Source: Pseudolabrys sp.
Lineage (GTDB): Bacteria; Pseudomonadota; Alphaproteobacteria; Rhizobiales; Xanthobacteraceae
Direction: 5' to 3'
DNA length: 6,605 nucleotides
NCBI GenBank assembly: GCA_019246455.1
Contig: JAFAQJ010000018.1
Coordinates: 1 to 6,605 of the forward strand
Part shown: positions 1 to 6,305 of the stretch, piece by piece
Position numbering within the stretch: the first letter of the stretch is position 1
How the letters are laid out: the number at the start of each line of letters is the position of its first letter
Notes under the pieces: model-generated
Told to the model about the DNA's origin: nothing
Seen by the model: only the letters and a program-made list of their open reading frames with translations
Databases searched by the model: none
Made by a program: the position numbers and the translations under genes

Positions 1-627
1 CGCATAAATCATTGCGCCGCGCTCGATCGCACGTTTGAGCAATCCGCCCGCCAGAAGAACCGGATTGCATTCGGCGTTGCCTTTGGAGCGTAGCGCCGCT
101 TCGCTTGCGATGCCGTAGCGCTCGAGAAGCTGGTTGCGCTCGACAAAAGTCGCCGACAGCCCGATATCTTCCCGCGCATCCGCTTCGTCGCGCAGCGCTT
201 TGCCGTTCAGCAAGTCACCGGCGAGATAGAGCGTGGCACGTTCGCACCATTCGCAGCGAATGTCCCGGACTCGCTCCGCCAGATCGCGTACCGCCCGCCT
301 CGAGCGCAGCCAGGCTCGTTGGGCCTTGCGGTCGCCGATCATCTTGCCGAGCCGCAACAAAGGTGTGTCGAGTTCGAATTGAATCAAGGCGGTCGTGGCC
401 ATGGTGCTGCCGCACATCGGCCCACAACGCTCGGCTATGGCGACACGCAGTCCGGCGTTGGCCAGAACATCGGCGATGATCGCACCGGTCATACCAGCTC
501 CGACGATCAAGACATCGGCAGCGATCTCACCTTCCGCGGTTTTGACGGAAATTTTCGGAACTGGTTTGTCCTGCCAGATCGTGCGACCGGTTCTCAGATC
601 GCGATGGATGGTCGCGGCATCATTCAT
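1..627 (-). CDS. FAD-dependent oxidoreductase, DAO/DadA family (N-terminal 209 residues; runs off left edge)
   Basis: Reading the minus strand from ATG 627-625 gives an open frame of 209 codons to the window edge, so the C-terminus is missing. After about 37 residues comes a Rossmann dinucleotide-binding unit: ADVLIVGAGMTGAIIAD (residues 37-53, with G43, G45 and G48 as the GxGxxG glycines). An acidic residue, E67 in VAIAER, ends strand 2, where the family binds the FAD ribose. GSTMATTAL (73-81) and a later NPVLLAGGLLKRA segment (188-200) fit the DAO fold (PF01266, COG0665: glycine oxidase and D-amino-acid dehydrogenase relatives). The substrate cannot be told, because the substrate-binding part lies partly outside the window. 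No signal peptide is seen, so it is probably cytoplasmic. The start overlaps the stop of the upstream flavoprotein gene as ATGA (627-624), which implies translational coupling and one transcript. The family is fairly certain; the reaction is not. Confidence 0.85.
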   Translation of the reverse strand, partial: MNDAATIHRDLRTGRTIWQDKPVPKISVKTAEGEIAADVLIVGAGMTGAIIADVLANAGLRVAIAERCGPMCGSTMATTALIQFELDTPLLRLGKMIGDRKAQRAWLRSRRAVRDLAERVRDIRCEWCERATLYLAGDLLNGKALRDEADAREDIGLSATFVERNQLLERYGIASEAALRSKGNAECNPVLLAGGLLKRAIERGAMIYA

Positions 628-1247
628 TGCAGTCCCGGAAACGGATCGCGCTTGAGCAGCCGCGCCATATGAGCAACGTTGGCCGCCAGCATCTGGGTCA
701 TTTGCGCGACCGGCTTAGGCGTCCGCATGAGATCCTTGTAGTCGGTTTCGCCCAGGGCCTCGCCGACCCAATAAGTGAGTGCATGCGGCGGAATTGCGAA
801 ACCGACATCCAGCAAACATTGGAATAGTTCCGCCGACACGTGGTGCGCGCCGTCTTCGTTGCCGACCACAGCGACGGCTCCCGTCCTGCCAAAAGCGGGT
901 GTGCGCTGCTGGTCGTCCTTCTCGCTAAAGAAGGCGTCCATGCGTTCAAAAATCCGCTTGGCGACGCTCGAGGGTTGACCGAGCCAGATTGGGGTGCCGA
1001 CAACAAGAACGTCGGCATCAAGAATTCGCTTGCGCAGCGCCGGCCAATCGTCGCCCTCGCCTTCGTCCGACGTCACACCCGGTTTGATGTTGAGATCGAC
1101 GACACGGATAATCTCGCCGTTGCAATCATACTTCCCGAGCTCCTCGACGATCTGTCCGAGCAGAACATCGGTCGAGGATTGCTCGTTACTGCGTTTCGAT
1201 TTGAGCGTGCAATTGAGCGCGATCAGTTTCAGCGGCGCCGGCGCCAT
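624..1247 (-). CDS. NAD(P)H-dependent FMN reductase-like flavoprotein (flavodoxin fold)
   Basis: This 207-residue protein has the flavodoxin-like fold of the NADPH-dependent FMN reductase family (PF03358). Strand 1 and the phosphate loop are LKLIALNCTLKSKRSN (residues 6-21). Strand 3 with the flavin loop is VLVVGTPIWLGQPSS (80-94). A third flavin-contact region is VAVVGNEDGAHH (125-136). Such proteins bind FMN and reduce flavins, quinones or other small acceptors with NAD(P)H; the substrate here is unknown. The frame is open upstream to an ATG at 1439, but that would lie deep inside the preceding SDR gene and add 64 residues of non-family sequence. ATG 1247 is preferred because GGGAGG (1259-1254) sits 6 nt before it and it follows the SDR stop by only 2 nt. 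The stop TGA (626-624) overlaps the start of the next gene. As the middle gene of a three-gene redox operon, it could pass electrons or reduced flavin to the neighbouring FAD enzyme, but that is conjecture. Confidence 0.88.
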   Translation of the reverse strand: MAPAPLKLIALNCTLKSKRSNEQSSTDVLLGQIVEELGKYDCNGEIIRVVDLNIKPGVTSDEGEGDDWPALRKRILDADVLVVGTPIWLGQPSSVAKRIFERMDAFFSEKDDQQRTPAFGRTGAVAVVGNEDGAHHVSAELFQCLLDVGFAIPPHALTYWVGEALGETDYKDLMRTPKPVAQMTQMLAANVAHMARLLKRDPFPGLQ

Positions 1248-1249
1248 GG

Positions 1250-2248
1250 TCAGCCTCCCGAATAGCCGCCGATGATCGGCAAGATTTCGCCCGTGATGTA
1301 ACTCGAACAGGATGGCGCTGCGAGAAACACATAGGCCGGCGCGATTTCTTCCGGTTGCGCCGGCCGCTTCATCGGCACGTCGCCGCCGAACTGCGACACC
1401 ATCTTTGCGTCTTTGTCGGCAGGGTTGAGCGGCGTCCACACCGGACCCGGCGCCACCGCGTTGACTCGGATACCGCGGTCGACGAGGTGGGTCGCGAGCG
1501 AACGGGTGAAAGCGTGGATGCCGCCTTTGGTCAGCGAATAATCGAGCAGATGCGAGTTGCCCATCAGTCCCGTAACCGAACCGGTCATGACGATGGCGCT
1601 GCCACGCTTCATATGTGGCACGGCGGCCTTGGCCATATAGAAATAGCCATAGAGATTGGTTTTCAAGGTTAGATCGAAATGCGCGTCGCTCAGATCCTCG
1701 AACTTGTTGACGTGTTCCTGAAATGCGGCGTTGTTCACAAGTATGTCGATCTTGCCTAACCGAGAAATCGTCATATCGACGGCGCGTTTACAGAATCGCG
1801 GGTCTGAGACATCGCCGGCAATCGTAATGCAGTTGCGCCCTTCCGCTTCCACGGCGCGGCGGGTTTCCTCGGCATCCTCATGCTCGTTGAGGTAAGCGAC
1901 CGCGACGTCGGCGCCTTCACGCGCAAACAGCACCGCGACGGCGCGCCCGATTCCTGAATCGGCGCCGGTGATCAGCGCGACTTTGCCGAGTAGCTTCTCG
2001 GAGCCTTTGTAATGCGGCGCGTCATACATCGGCGCCAGTTTCAGATCGGCCTCGACCCCCGGTTTTTTCAGATGCTGCTTGGGAAACGGCGGCGCTGGGT
2101 ATTCGCGCGCGCCGGCCTGCATCGCCTTGGATTTTTTGGCTTTGCCGTTGCGCTTGTCGGTGCGGTCGATGGTGCGCTGGACAGCGCGCTCCTTGCGAGC
2201 AGTAGCGTCGGCAGCGCGTTTGAAGTTGGTCGAAGAGACAGCGGGCAT
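1250..2248 (-). CDS. SDR family oxidoreductase, YghA/YdaD-type (probable NADP-dependent aldehyde/alcohol reductase)
   Basis: This 332-residue classical short-chain dehydrogenase/reductase is complete. The cofactor loop is TGADSGIG (residues 94-101), the structural motif is NNA (172-174), and the catalytic tetrad is N198, S224, Y237 and K241 (YSLTK). VAPGPVWTPL (265-274) follows. The segment before the Rossmann fold (PAPPFPKQH...KPG, then MYDAPHYKGSEKLLGK) is characteristic of the group containing E. coli YghA, annotated as an NADP-dependent aldehyde reductase, and the B. subtilis general-stress proteins YdaD and YhdF. Residues 1-43 are an extra Lys/Arg/Ala-rich stretch with no family match that I recognise. 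M43 is a possible alternative start, but its only purine run (AAGG) is just 2 nt upstream. ATG 2248 has GAGG at a 6-nt spacing and lies correctly behind an EcfG-type promoter (2318-2294). First gene of a leftward operon. Cytoplasmic; the exact substrate is not determinable. Confidence 0.92.
   Translation of the reverse strand: MPAVSSTNFKRAADATARKERAVQRTIDRTDKRNGKAKKSKAMQAGAREYPAPPFPKQHLKKPGVEADLKLAPMYDAPHYKGSEKLLGKVALITGADSGIGRAVAVLFAREGADVAVAYLNEHEDAEETRRAVEAEGRNCITIAGDVSDPRFCKRAVDMTISRLGKIDILVNNAAFQEHVNKFEDLSDAHFDLTLKTNLYGYFYMAKAAVPHMKRGSAIVMTGSVTGLMGNSHLLDYSLTKGGIHAFTRSLATHLVDRGIRVNAVAPGPVWTPLNPADKDAKMVSQFGGDVPMKRPAQPEEIAPAYVFLAAPSCSSYITGEILPIIGGYSGG
1254..1259 (-). promoter_or_regulatory. 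Shine-Dalgarno GGGAGG for the FMN reductase gene
   Basis: GGGAGG on the minus strand lies 6 nt before ATG 1247, inside the last codons (Gly-Gly) of the SDR gene. It decides the start of the flavoprotein against the much longer open frame beginning at 1439. Confidence 0.8.
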
Positions 2249-2254
2249 GACAGA

Positions 2255-2258
2255 CCTC
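2255..2258 (-). promoter_or_regulatory. Shine-Dalgarno GAGG for the SDR gene
   Basis: GAGG on the minus strand is 6 nt before ATG 2248. It favours the long N-terminus of the SDR over the internal ATG at 2122. Confidence 0.6.
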
Positions 2259-2293
2259 GGAACTTCACGAAGTGCCGGTAAATCAAGGGATTC

Positions 2294-2318
2294 AACGGAG
2301 CGCCGCCGCTTCGGTTCC
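2294..2318 (-). promoter_or_regulatory. EcfG-type (general stress sigma factor) promoter of the SDR operon
   Basis: On the minus strand, GGAAC (2318-2314) is followed by exactly 16 nt and then CGTT (2297-2294). This is a full match to the sigma-EcfG consensus GGAAC-N16/17-CGTT known from the general stress response of Alphaproteobacteria. Transcription would be expected to start near 2286, leaving a leader of about 40 nt before ATG 2248. The downstream gene belongs to an SDR group with known general-stress members, which adds support. No experimental start site is available here. Confidence 0.8.
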
Positions 2319-2369
2319 GCGTCGCGAGGATGCGCGGCGTCACGCGCGCGTTAAATCGCGCCGGGCGCC

Positions 2370-2394
2370 GGAACGCGCTCATAGATCAGACGTT
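2370..2394 (+). promoter_or_regulatory. EcfG-type (general stress sigma factor) promoter of the paoABC-like operon
   Basis: On the plus strand, GGAAC (2370-2374), a 16-nt spacer and CGTT (2391-2394) again match the sigma-EcfG consensus exactly, pointing toward paoA. The expected transcription start is near 2402, about 40 nt before ATG 2443. That position also excludes the upstream in-frame ATG at 2272 as the start on this transcript. The two -35 boxes of the divergent promoters are 51 nt apart (2319-2369), so both could be occupied at the same time. Confidence 0.8.
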
Positions 2395-2442
2395 TTCAAA
2401 TGTAGCGGCTGTCACGTCGCTTCCAAAAAATCGAGCATCCGC

Positions 2443-3048
2443 ATGACCGATGGGACACCGGGCTTCAGCCGCCGCAATTTCCTCGCAACCTCAGCAGCAT
2501 CCACCATGTCCGTCGCGCTTCTCGACCGCGGCGCCCGCGCGGCGCCGACGCCCGCGCAAGCCAATCCCCGCGAACCGCTCAAGCTCACGCTCAAGATCAA
2601 CGGGCGCGACCGGGAATTGTCGCTCGATCCGCGCACCACATTGCTCGATGCCCTGCGGGAGCACGCCGGACTAACCGGGAGCAAAAAGGGCTGCGATCAT
2701 GGGCAATGCGGTGCCTGCACCGTGATGATGGACGGCCGCCGCATTTTGTCATGCCTGACATTCGCGGCGAGCGCACAAGATCACGACATCACGACAATCG
2801 AAGGCCTGGCCCAAACCGATGGGACGCTGCATCCGATGCAGCAGGCCTTCATTGACCACGATGCCTTCCAGTGCGGCTACTGCACGCCCGGCCAGATCAT
2901 GTCCGCGGTCGCCTGCGTCAAGGAAGGCCACGCCAACTCCGATCCCGATATCCGCGAGTATATGAGCGGCAATCTGTGCCGTTGTGCCGCCTACCCGAAC
3001 ATCGTCGACGCGATCAAACAGGCCGCGCCACAGATGAAGGAGGGCTAG
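2443..3048 (+). CDS. paoA: Periplasmic aldehyde oxidoreductase, [2Fe-2S] subunit with Tat signal (PaoA/YagT-like)
   Basis: The 201-residue small subunit of a molybdenum hydroxylase passes electrons from the Mo site to FAD through two [2Fe-2S] clusters. Its N-terminus carries a twin-arginine signal, SRRNFLATSAAS (residues 9-20, R10 and R11), then a hydrophobic stretch and a likely cleavage site around ARA-AP (31-35). The plant-ferredoxin domain has C84, C89, C92 and C104 (KGCDHGQCGAC, then SC). The C-terminal helical domain has C144, C147, C179 and C181 (QCGYC and LCRC). In E. coli PaoABC only this subunit has the Tat signal, and the folded complex is exported with it; the same is inferred here. 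The frame is open back to ATG 2272, but those 57 residues lie upstream of or within the promoter and would bury the Tat signal, so ATG 2443 is chosen. Its ribosome site is weak (GAG at 2433-2435). First gene of a three-gene operon. Confidence 0.92.
   Translation: MTDGTPGFSRRNFLATSAASTMSVALLDRGARAAPTPAQANPREPLKLTLKINGRDRELSLDPRTTLLDALREHAGLTGSKKGCDHGQCGACTVMMDGRRILSCLTFAASAQDHDITTIEGLAQTDGTLHPMQQAFIDHDAFQCGYCTPGQIMSAVACVKEGHANSDPDIREYMSGNLCRCAAYPNIVDAIKQAAPQMKEG
3037..3044 (+). promoter_or_regulatory. Shine-Dalgarno AAGGAGGG for paoB
   Basis: A near-perfect anti-16S match lies inside the last codons of paoA, 4 nt before ATG 3049. The paoA stop TAG abuts this ATG directly, so paoB is translated from the same message. 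Confidence 0.8.
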
Positions 3049-4077
3049 ATGCGTCCCTTCGAATTCGAGCGCGCCAGCGACAACCAATCGGCCATCGCCA
3101 CCTTCAACGACTTGCGCTCCGCCGACATCGACGCCGTCAATGCCCAGATACAATATCTGGCCGGTGGCACGACGCTGATCGACCTGATGAAGCTCGATGT
3201 TATGAAGCCGACCAAGGTCATCGACATCAATGCTTTGCAGCAGGCGAACGGGAACATCGAGTTCAAGAATAACGGCCTGCGGCTCGGTGCCATGGCCCGC
3301 ATGTCCCAGGTCGCGGACCATGCCGACATTCAACAGAATTATCCGGTCATTGCCCAAGCGCTGCGGCTCGCCGCTTCGGCGCAGATCCGCAACATGGCGG
3401 CGATCGGCGGAAATGTGCTCCAGCGCACGCGCTGCACGTATTTTCGCGATACGTCCTATGCTAATTGCAACAAACGGGCGCCCGGTTCTGGCTGCGCCGC
3501 ACTTGAAGGCGTGAACCGGTCGCACGCCGTTTTGGGCGTCAGCGACCAGTGTATCGCGACCTATCCCGGCGACTTTGCGCAGGCACTGATGGCGCTCGAC
3601 GCTCAGGTAGAACTCGACGGCCCCCGCGGCAAGCGCACCATTCCGTTCGCCAGCCTGCACAAGAAACCGGACCAGACGCCGAATATCGAGACGTCGCTGA
3701 CGCCGGGCGAACTGATCACCGCGTTCAATGTCGCGGCGGCGCCTTATGCCAAGCGTTCGTTGTTCCTCAAGGTGCGCGACCGGGAGTCCTATGAGTTTGC
3801 GTTGGCCTCTGCCGCCGTCGCGCTCGACCTCGACAACAGCAACGTGCGTCAGGCGCGCATCGCACTCGGCGGCGTGGCCACCGTACCGTGGCGGGCCAAG
3901 GAAGCCGAAGCCGCGCTCGCCGGAAACAAGATCGATGACGTCACTGCGAAGCGTGCCGCCGATGCCGCGTTCGCCGATGCCAAGCCGCGCGAGCACAACG
4001 CCTTCAAAATCGAGCTGGGCAAGCGGACGCTGACCCGCGCCCTGCTCCAGGCGGCAGCTATGGAGGTGCCGACATGA
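3049..4077 (+). CDS. paoB: Periplasmic aldehyde oxidoreductase, FAD subunit with extra [4Fe-4S] site (PaoB/YagS-like)
   Basis: This 342-residue FAD-binding subunit belongs to the CO dehydrogenase/xanthine dehydrogenase subunit M family. FAD loops are seen at LAGGTTLID (residues 37-45) and RNMAAIGGNVLQR (114-126). After the second loop comes an insertion with four cysteines: C129 (RTRCTYFRD), C140 (NCNKR), C149 (GSGCAAL) and C168 (DQCIATYP). The same arrangement in E. coli PaoB, as in the 4-hydroxybenzoyl-CoA reductase FAD subunit, holds an extra [4Fe-4S] cluster. This separates the protein from ordinary xanthine dehydrogenase FAD subunits. Residues 220 onward form the C-terminal CO-dehydrogenase flavoprotein domain. 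It has no signal peptide and is expected to be co-exported with PaoA. Its start touches the paoA stop and its stop overlaps the paoC start (ATGA, 4074-4077), which suggests stoichiometric synthesis. The final electron acceptor is unknown. Confidence 0.93.
   Translation: MRPFEFERASDNQSAIATFNDLRSADIDAVNAQIQYLAGGTTLIDLMKLDVMKPTKVIDINALQQANGNIEFKNNGLRLGAMARMSQVADHADIQQNYPVIAQALRLAASAQIRNMAAIGGNVLQRTRCTYFRDTSYANCNKRAPGSGCAALEGVNRSHAVLGVSDQCIATYPGDFAQALMALDAQVELDGPRGKRTIPFASLHKKPDQTPNIETSLTPGELITAFNVAAAPYAKRSLFLKVRDRESYEFALASAAVALDLDNSNVRQARIALGGVATVPWRAKEAEAALAGNKIDDVTAKRAADAAFADAKPREHNAFKIELGKRTLTRALLQAAAMEVPT
4062..4067 (+). promoter_or_regulatory. Shine-Dalgarno GGAGGT for paoC
   Basis: GGAGGT inside the 3' end of paoB lies 6 nt before ATG 4074. 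It fixes the paoC start at the ATGA overlap. Confidence 0.8.
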
Positions 4078-6305
4078 ACCGCGCCGCACCCGAACCGCAA
4101 GCCAATATGGGCCAACCCGAGCCGCGGCTTGAAGCACGGCTCAAGGTGACGGGCGAAGCGCGCTACGCCTCCGATATGCCGGTGCACAATCCGGCCTTCG
4201 CGTTTCTGGTCACGAGCCCGATTGCCAAAGGCGCGATCACTGGCATCGACGACAAGGACGCGCGGACCGTTCCCGGGGTTCTCGGCATTTTTACACACGA
4301 GAACACCGCCGAGCTCAAGAAATTGAGTTGGAGTCAAGGCGGGGGCGGACCGACGACATCGATTCAGGATCTTGGGCCGAAAATCCAGCACGATGGACAG
4401 ATCGTCGCCATGACGGTCGCCGACACGTTCGAGGCGGCGCGCGAAGCCGCTTACAAACTCAAAATCAGTTATCAGGAAGAAATCCCGAGCGCGACGTTCG
4501 ATTCACCGGGCGTGACGCAGACTGACGCCAAGAAGCCGACGCCAAAAGCCGGCAACGCCGAGGCCGCATTCAATGATGCGCCGGTCAAGCTCGAAGTCGC
4601 TTACAGCACGCCGACGCAGCACCACAATCCGATCGAGCTCTTCACCACGACGGCATCGTGGGACGGCGACCAACTGACGGTCTATGAGCCGAGTCAGTTC
4701 ATGTACGGCCTCAAGAACAAGACGGCGGCGCGGCTCGGCATCAAGCCCGACAAGGTCCACGCCGTCAGCCCCTTCGTCGGCGGCGCTTTTGGCTCCAAGT
4801 CGCAACAGACGCCGCGCACCGGCCTCGTGGCGCTGGCCGCCCGCACGCTCAACCGCCCGGTCAAGCTCGTCCCGACGCGCGACCAGGGCTTCACCATCGC
4901 AACCTATCGAGCCGAAACGCGGCACGCGATCAAGATCGGCGCGGCCGAAAATGGCAAGATCGCCAGCTTCCAGCACGACGGCTGGGAGGTGACATCGCGG
5001 CCGGACAATTATTCGGTCGCCGGCGTCGAAGACAGCGCGCGGATGTACGGGTTCGGGGCGGTCAAGACCGCCGTGACCACTGTCCATGCCGATCGCAATA
5101 CGCCGGGCTTCATGCGTTCGCCGCCGGTCGTGCCGTACATCTACGCCCTGGAAAGCGCGCTCGATGAGCTCGCCGTGAAACTGAAAATGGATCCGATCGA
5201 GCTACGCCGCGTCAATGACTCCAACAAAGACGCGACCGGCAAGGAATGGTCGAGCCGGTCTTTGATGAAATGTTACGACCAAGCCGCAGAAGCGTTCGGC
5301 TGGTCGCGCCGCTCGGCCGAGCCGGGCTCGATGCGAGACGGCAATTGGCTGATCGGCTGGGGTTGCGCCAGTGCATTCTATCCGACGCACATCGGCGCAG
5401 CGACTGCCCGTGTGAAGTTCAACGCCGACGGCCACGCCCGCGTCGAGGTGGCGGCGCACGAAATTGGCACCGGCGTGATGACCGTTGTCGGCCAGACGGC
5501 GGCGGAGCGGCTCGGTATTCCTCTCGACCGGGTCGAAGTTGTCGTCGGCGACAGCAATTATCCGCCCGTTCCCGTGGCAGGCGGCTCGAATCAGACGGCG
5601 AGCTGCTGCTCGGTCGTGATGAAGGCCTGCGACGCCATCATGGCGAAGCTTGGCGGCGCCAATATCAAGGAGACGGTCGGCTCCGGTCCAGTCAAAGACG
5701 TCGCCGCCAGTTTCTCCAAGCTCGGTGTCTCGACAGTCGAGGAATATGCCGAATTCGTACCCGACGTGGTGAAGCCAAACGCGGTTACCAGTCTCGTCGA
5801 CGATCCGATCAAGAAGCTCTACGAAGGATCGCCGAGCCTCGGCGGCGGTTCGCACGGTGAGAAGCTGATGTATGCGATGGGGGCTGAATTCATCGAAGTG
5901 CGCGTCCACGCGCTGACCGGGGAGATTCGCGTGCCGCGCATCGTCGGCGCCTTCGCGGCCGGCCGCATCATGAACACCCGTACCGCGCGCTCGCAGTACA
6001 TGGGCGCGATGATCTGGGGCGTATCGTCGGCGCTGCATGAGGCGACCGACATCGACAAGCGCAACGCTCGCTATGTCAACGACAACCTCGCCGACTACAT
6101 GATTCCGGTGAACGCCGACATCCAGCAGCTCGAGGTCATTCTCGTTCCGGAGCAGGACAACTTCATCAACCCTGTCGGCGTCAAAGGCATCGGCGAGCTC
6201 GGCAATGTGGGCACCGCGGCGGCAGTCACGAACGCGGTCTATCACGCGACGGGCGTGCGGATTCGCGAATTGCCGGTCCGTTTGGAGAAACTGCTGACGA
6301 CTTAG
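4074..6305 (+). CDS. paoC: Periplasmic aldehyde oxidoreductase, molybdenum cofactor subunit (PaoC/YagR-like)
   Basis: This 743-residue catalytic subunit is close in length to E. coli PaoC (about 730). It belongs to the xanthine oxidase family and oxidises aldehydes to acids at a Mo centre. Visible family motifs are RLEARLKVTGEARYASD (residues 18-34, start of the a/b hammerhead domain), HHNPIE (183-188), FVGGAFGSK (234-242), FMRSP (346-350), GTGVMTVVGQTAAERLG (465-481), GGSNQTASCCS (503-513) and GVKGIGELGN (702-711). E708 in the last motif is the expected catalytic base. PaoC uses the dinucleotide form of the cofactor (MCD); this protein is likely to do so, but that is inferred from family. 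There is no signal peptide, so export would depend on PaoA. E. coli has a fourth gene, paoD, for cofactor insertion; here the operon ends with paoC, and the stop TAG overlaps a convergent gene. Substrate range, probably broad aliphatic or aromatic aldehydes, is not provable from sequence. Confidence 0.93.
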   Translation: MNRAAPEPQANMGQPEPRLEARLKVTGEARYASDMPVHNPAFAFLVTSPIAKGAITGIDDKDARTVPGVLGIFTHENTAELKKLSWSQGGGGPTTSIQDLGPKIQHDGQIVAMTVADTFEAAREAAYKLKISYQEEIPSATFDSPGVTQTDAKKPTPKAGNAEAAFNDAPVKLEVAYSTPTQHHNPIELFTTTASWDGDQLTVYEPSQFMYGLKNKTAARLGIKPDKVHAVSPFVGGAFGSKSQQTPRTGLVALAARTLNRPVKLVPTRDQGFTIATYRAETRHAIKIGAAENGKIASFQHDGWEVTSRPDNYSVAGVEDSARMYGFGAVKTAVTTVHADRNTPGFMRSPPVVPYIYALESALDELAVKLKMDPIELRRVNDSNKDATGKEWSSRSLMKCYDQAAEAFGWSRRSAEPGSMRDGNWLIGWGCASAFYPTHIGAATARVKFNADGHARVEVAAHEIGTGVMTVVGQTAAERLGIPLDRVEVVVGDSNYPPVPVAGGSNQTASCCSVVMKACDAIMAKLGGANIKETVGSGPVKDVAASFSKLGVSTVEEYAEFVPDVVKPNAVTSLVDDPIKKLYEGSPSLGGGSHGEKLMYAMGAEFIEVRVHALTGEIRVPRIVGAFAAGRIMNTRTARSQYMGAMIWGVSSALHEATDIDKRNARYVNDNLADYMIPVNADIQQLEVILVPEQDNFINPVGVKGIGELGNVGTAAAVTNAVYHATGVRIRELPVRLEKLLTT

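Noticed and set aside
105..479. Plus-strand open frames at 105-479 and 319-672
   Set aside because: They are antisense to the DAO-type FAD gene, whose minus-strand frame has a clear GxGxxG motif. The plus-strand translations have no domain signal.
557..561. GGAAC inside the DAO-type gene, plus strand
   Set aside because: The expected -10 position reads ATCG or TCGT, not CGTT. It is antisense within coding sequence with no plus-strand gene downstream.
1248..1439. N-terminal extension of the FMN reductase gene to ATG 1439
   Set aside because: It overlaps the conserved C-terminus of the SDR gene in another frame, while ATG 1247 has a strong ribosome site and the family's normal start.
2259..2263. 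Third GGAAC in the control region, plus strand
   Set aside because: No CGTT follows at 16 or 17 nt, so it is not an EcfG promoter.
2346..2361. Small inverted repeat GCGCG-TTAAAT-CGCGC between the divergent promoters
   Set aside because: The 5-bp arms are made only of alternating G and C in a GC-rich stretch, which is too common by chance to call an operator, although its central position is noted.
2272..2442. In-frame N-terminal extension of paoA from ATG 2272
   Set aside because: It would include the promoter sequence, place the twin-arginine motif about 67 residues in, and add non-conserved Arg-rich sequence. ATG 2443 gives a normal Tat signal.
2749..4137. 462-codon open frame on the minus strand
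   Set aside because: It lies antisense to paoA, paoB and the start of paoC, all of which have clear family motifs. Its translation is Arg/Gly/Val-rich without a recognisable domain, as expected for the reverse frame of a GC-rich gene.
5202..6245. 347-codon open frame on the minus strand
   Set aside because: It is antisense to the conserved catalytic part of paoC, has low-complexity Asp/Arg/Val composition and shows no motif.
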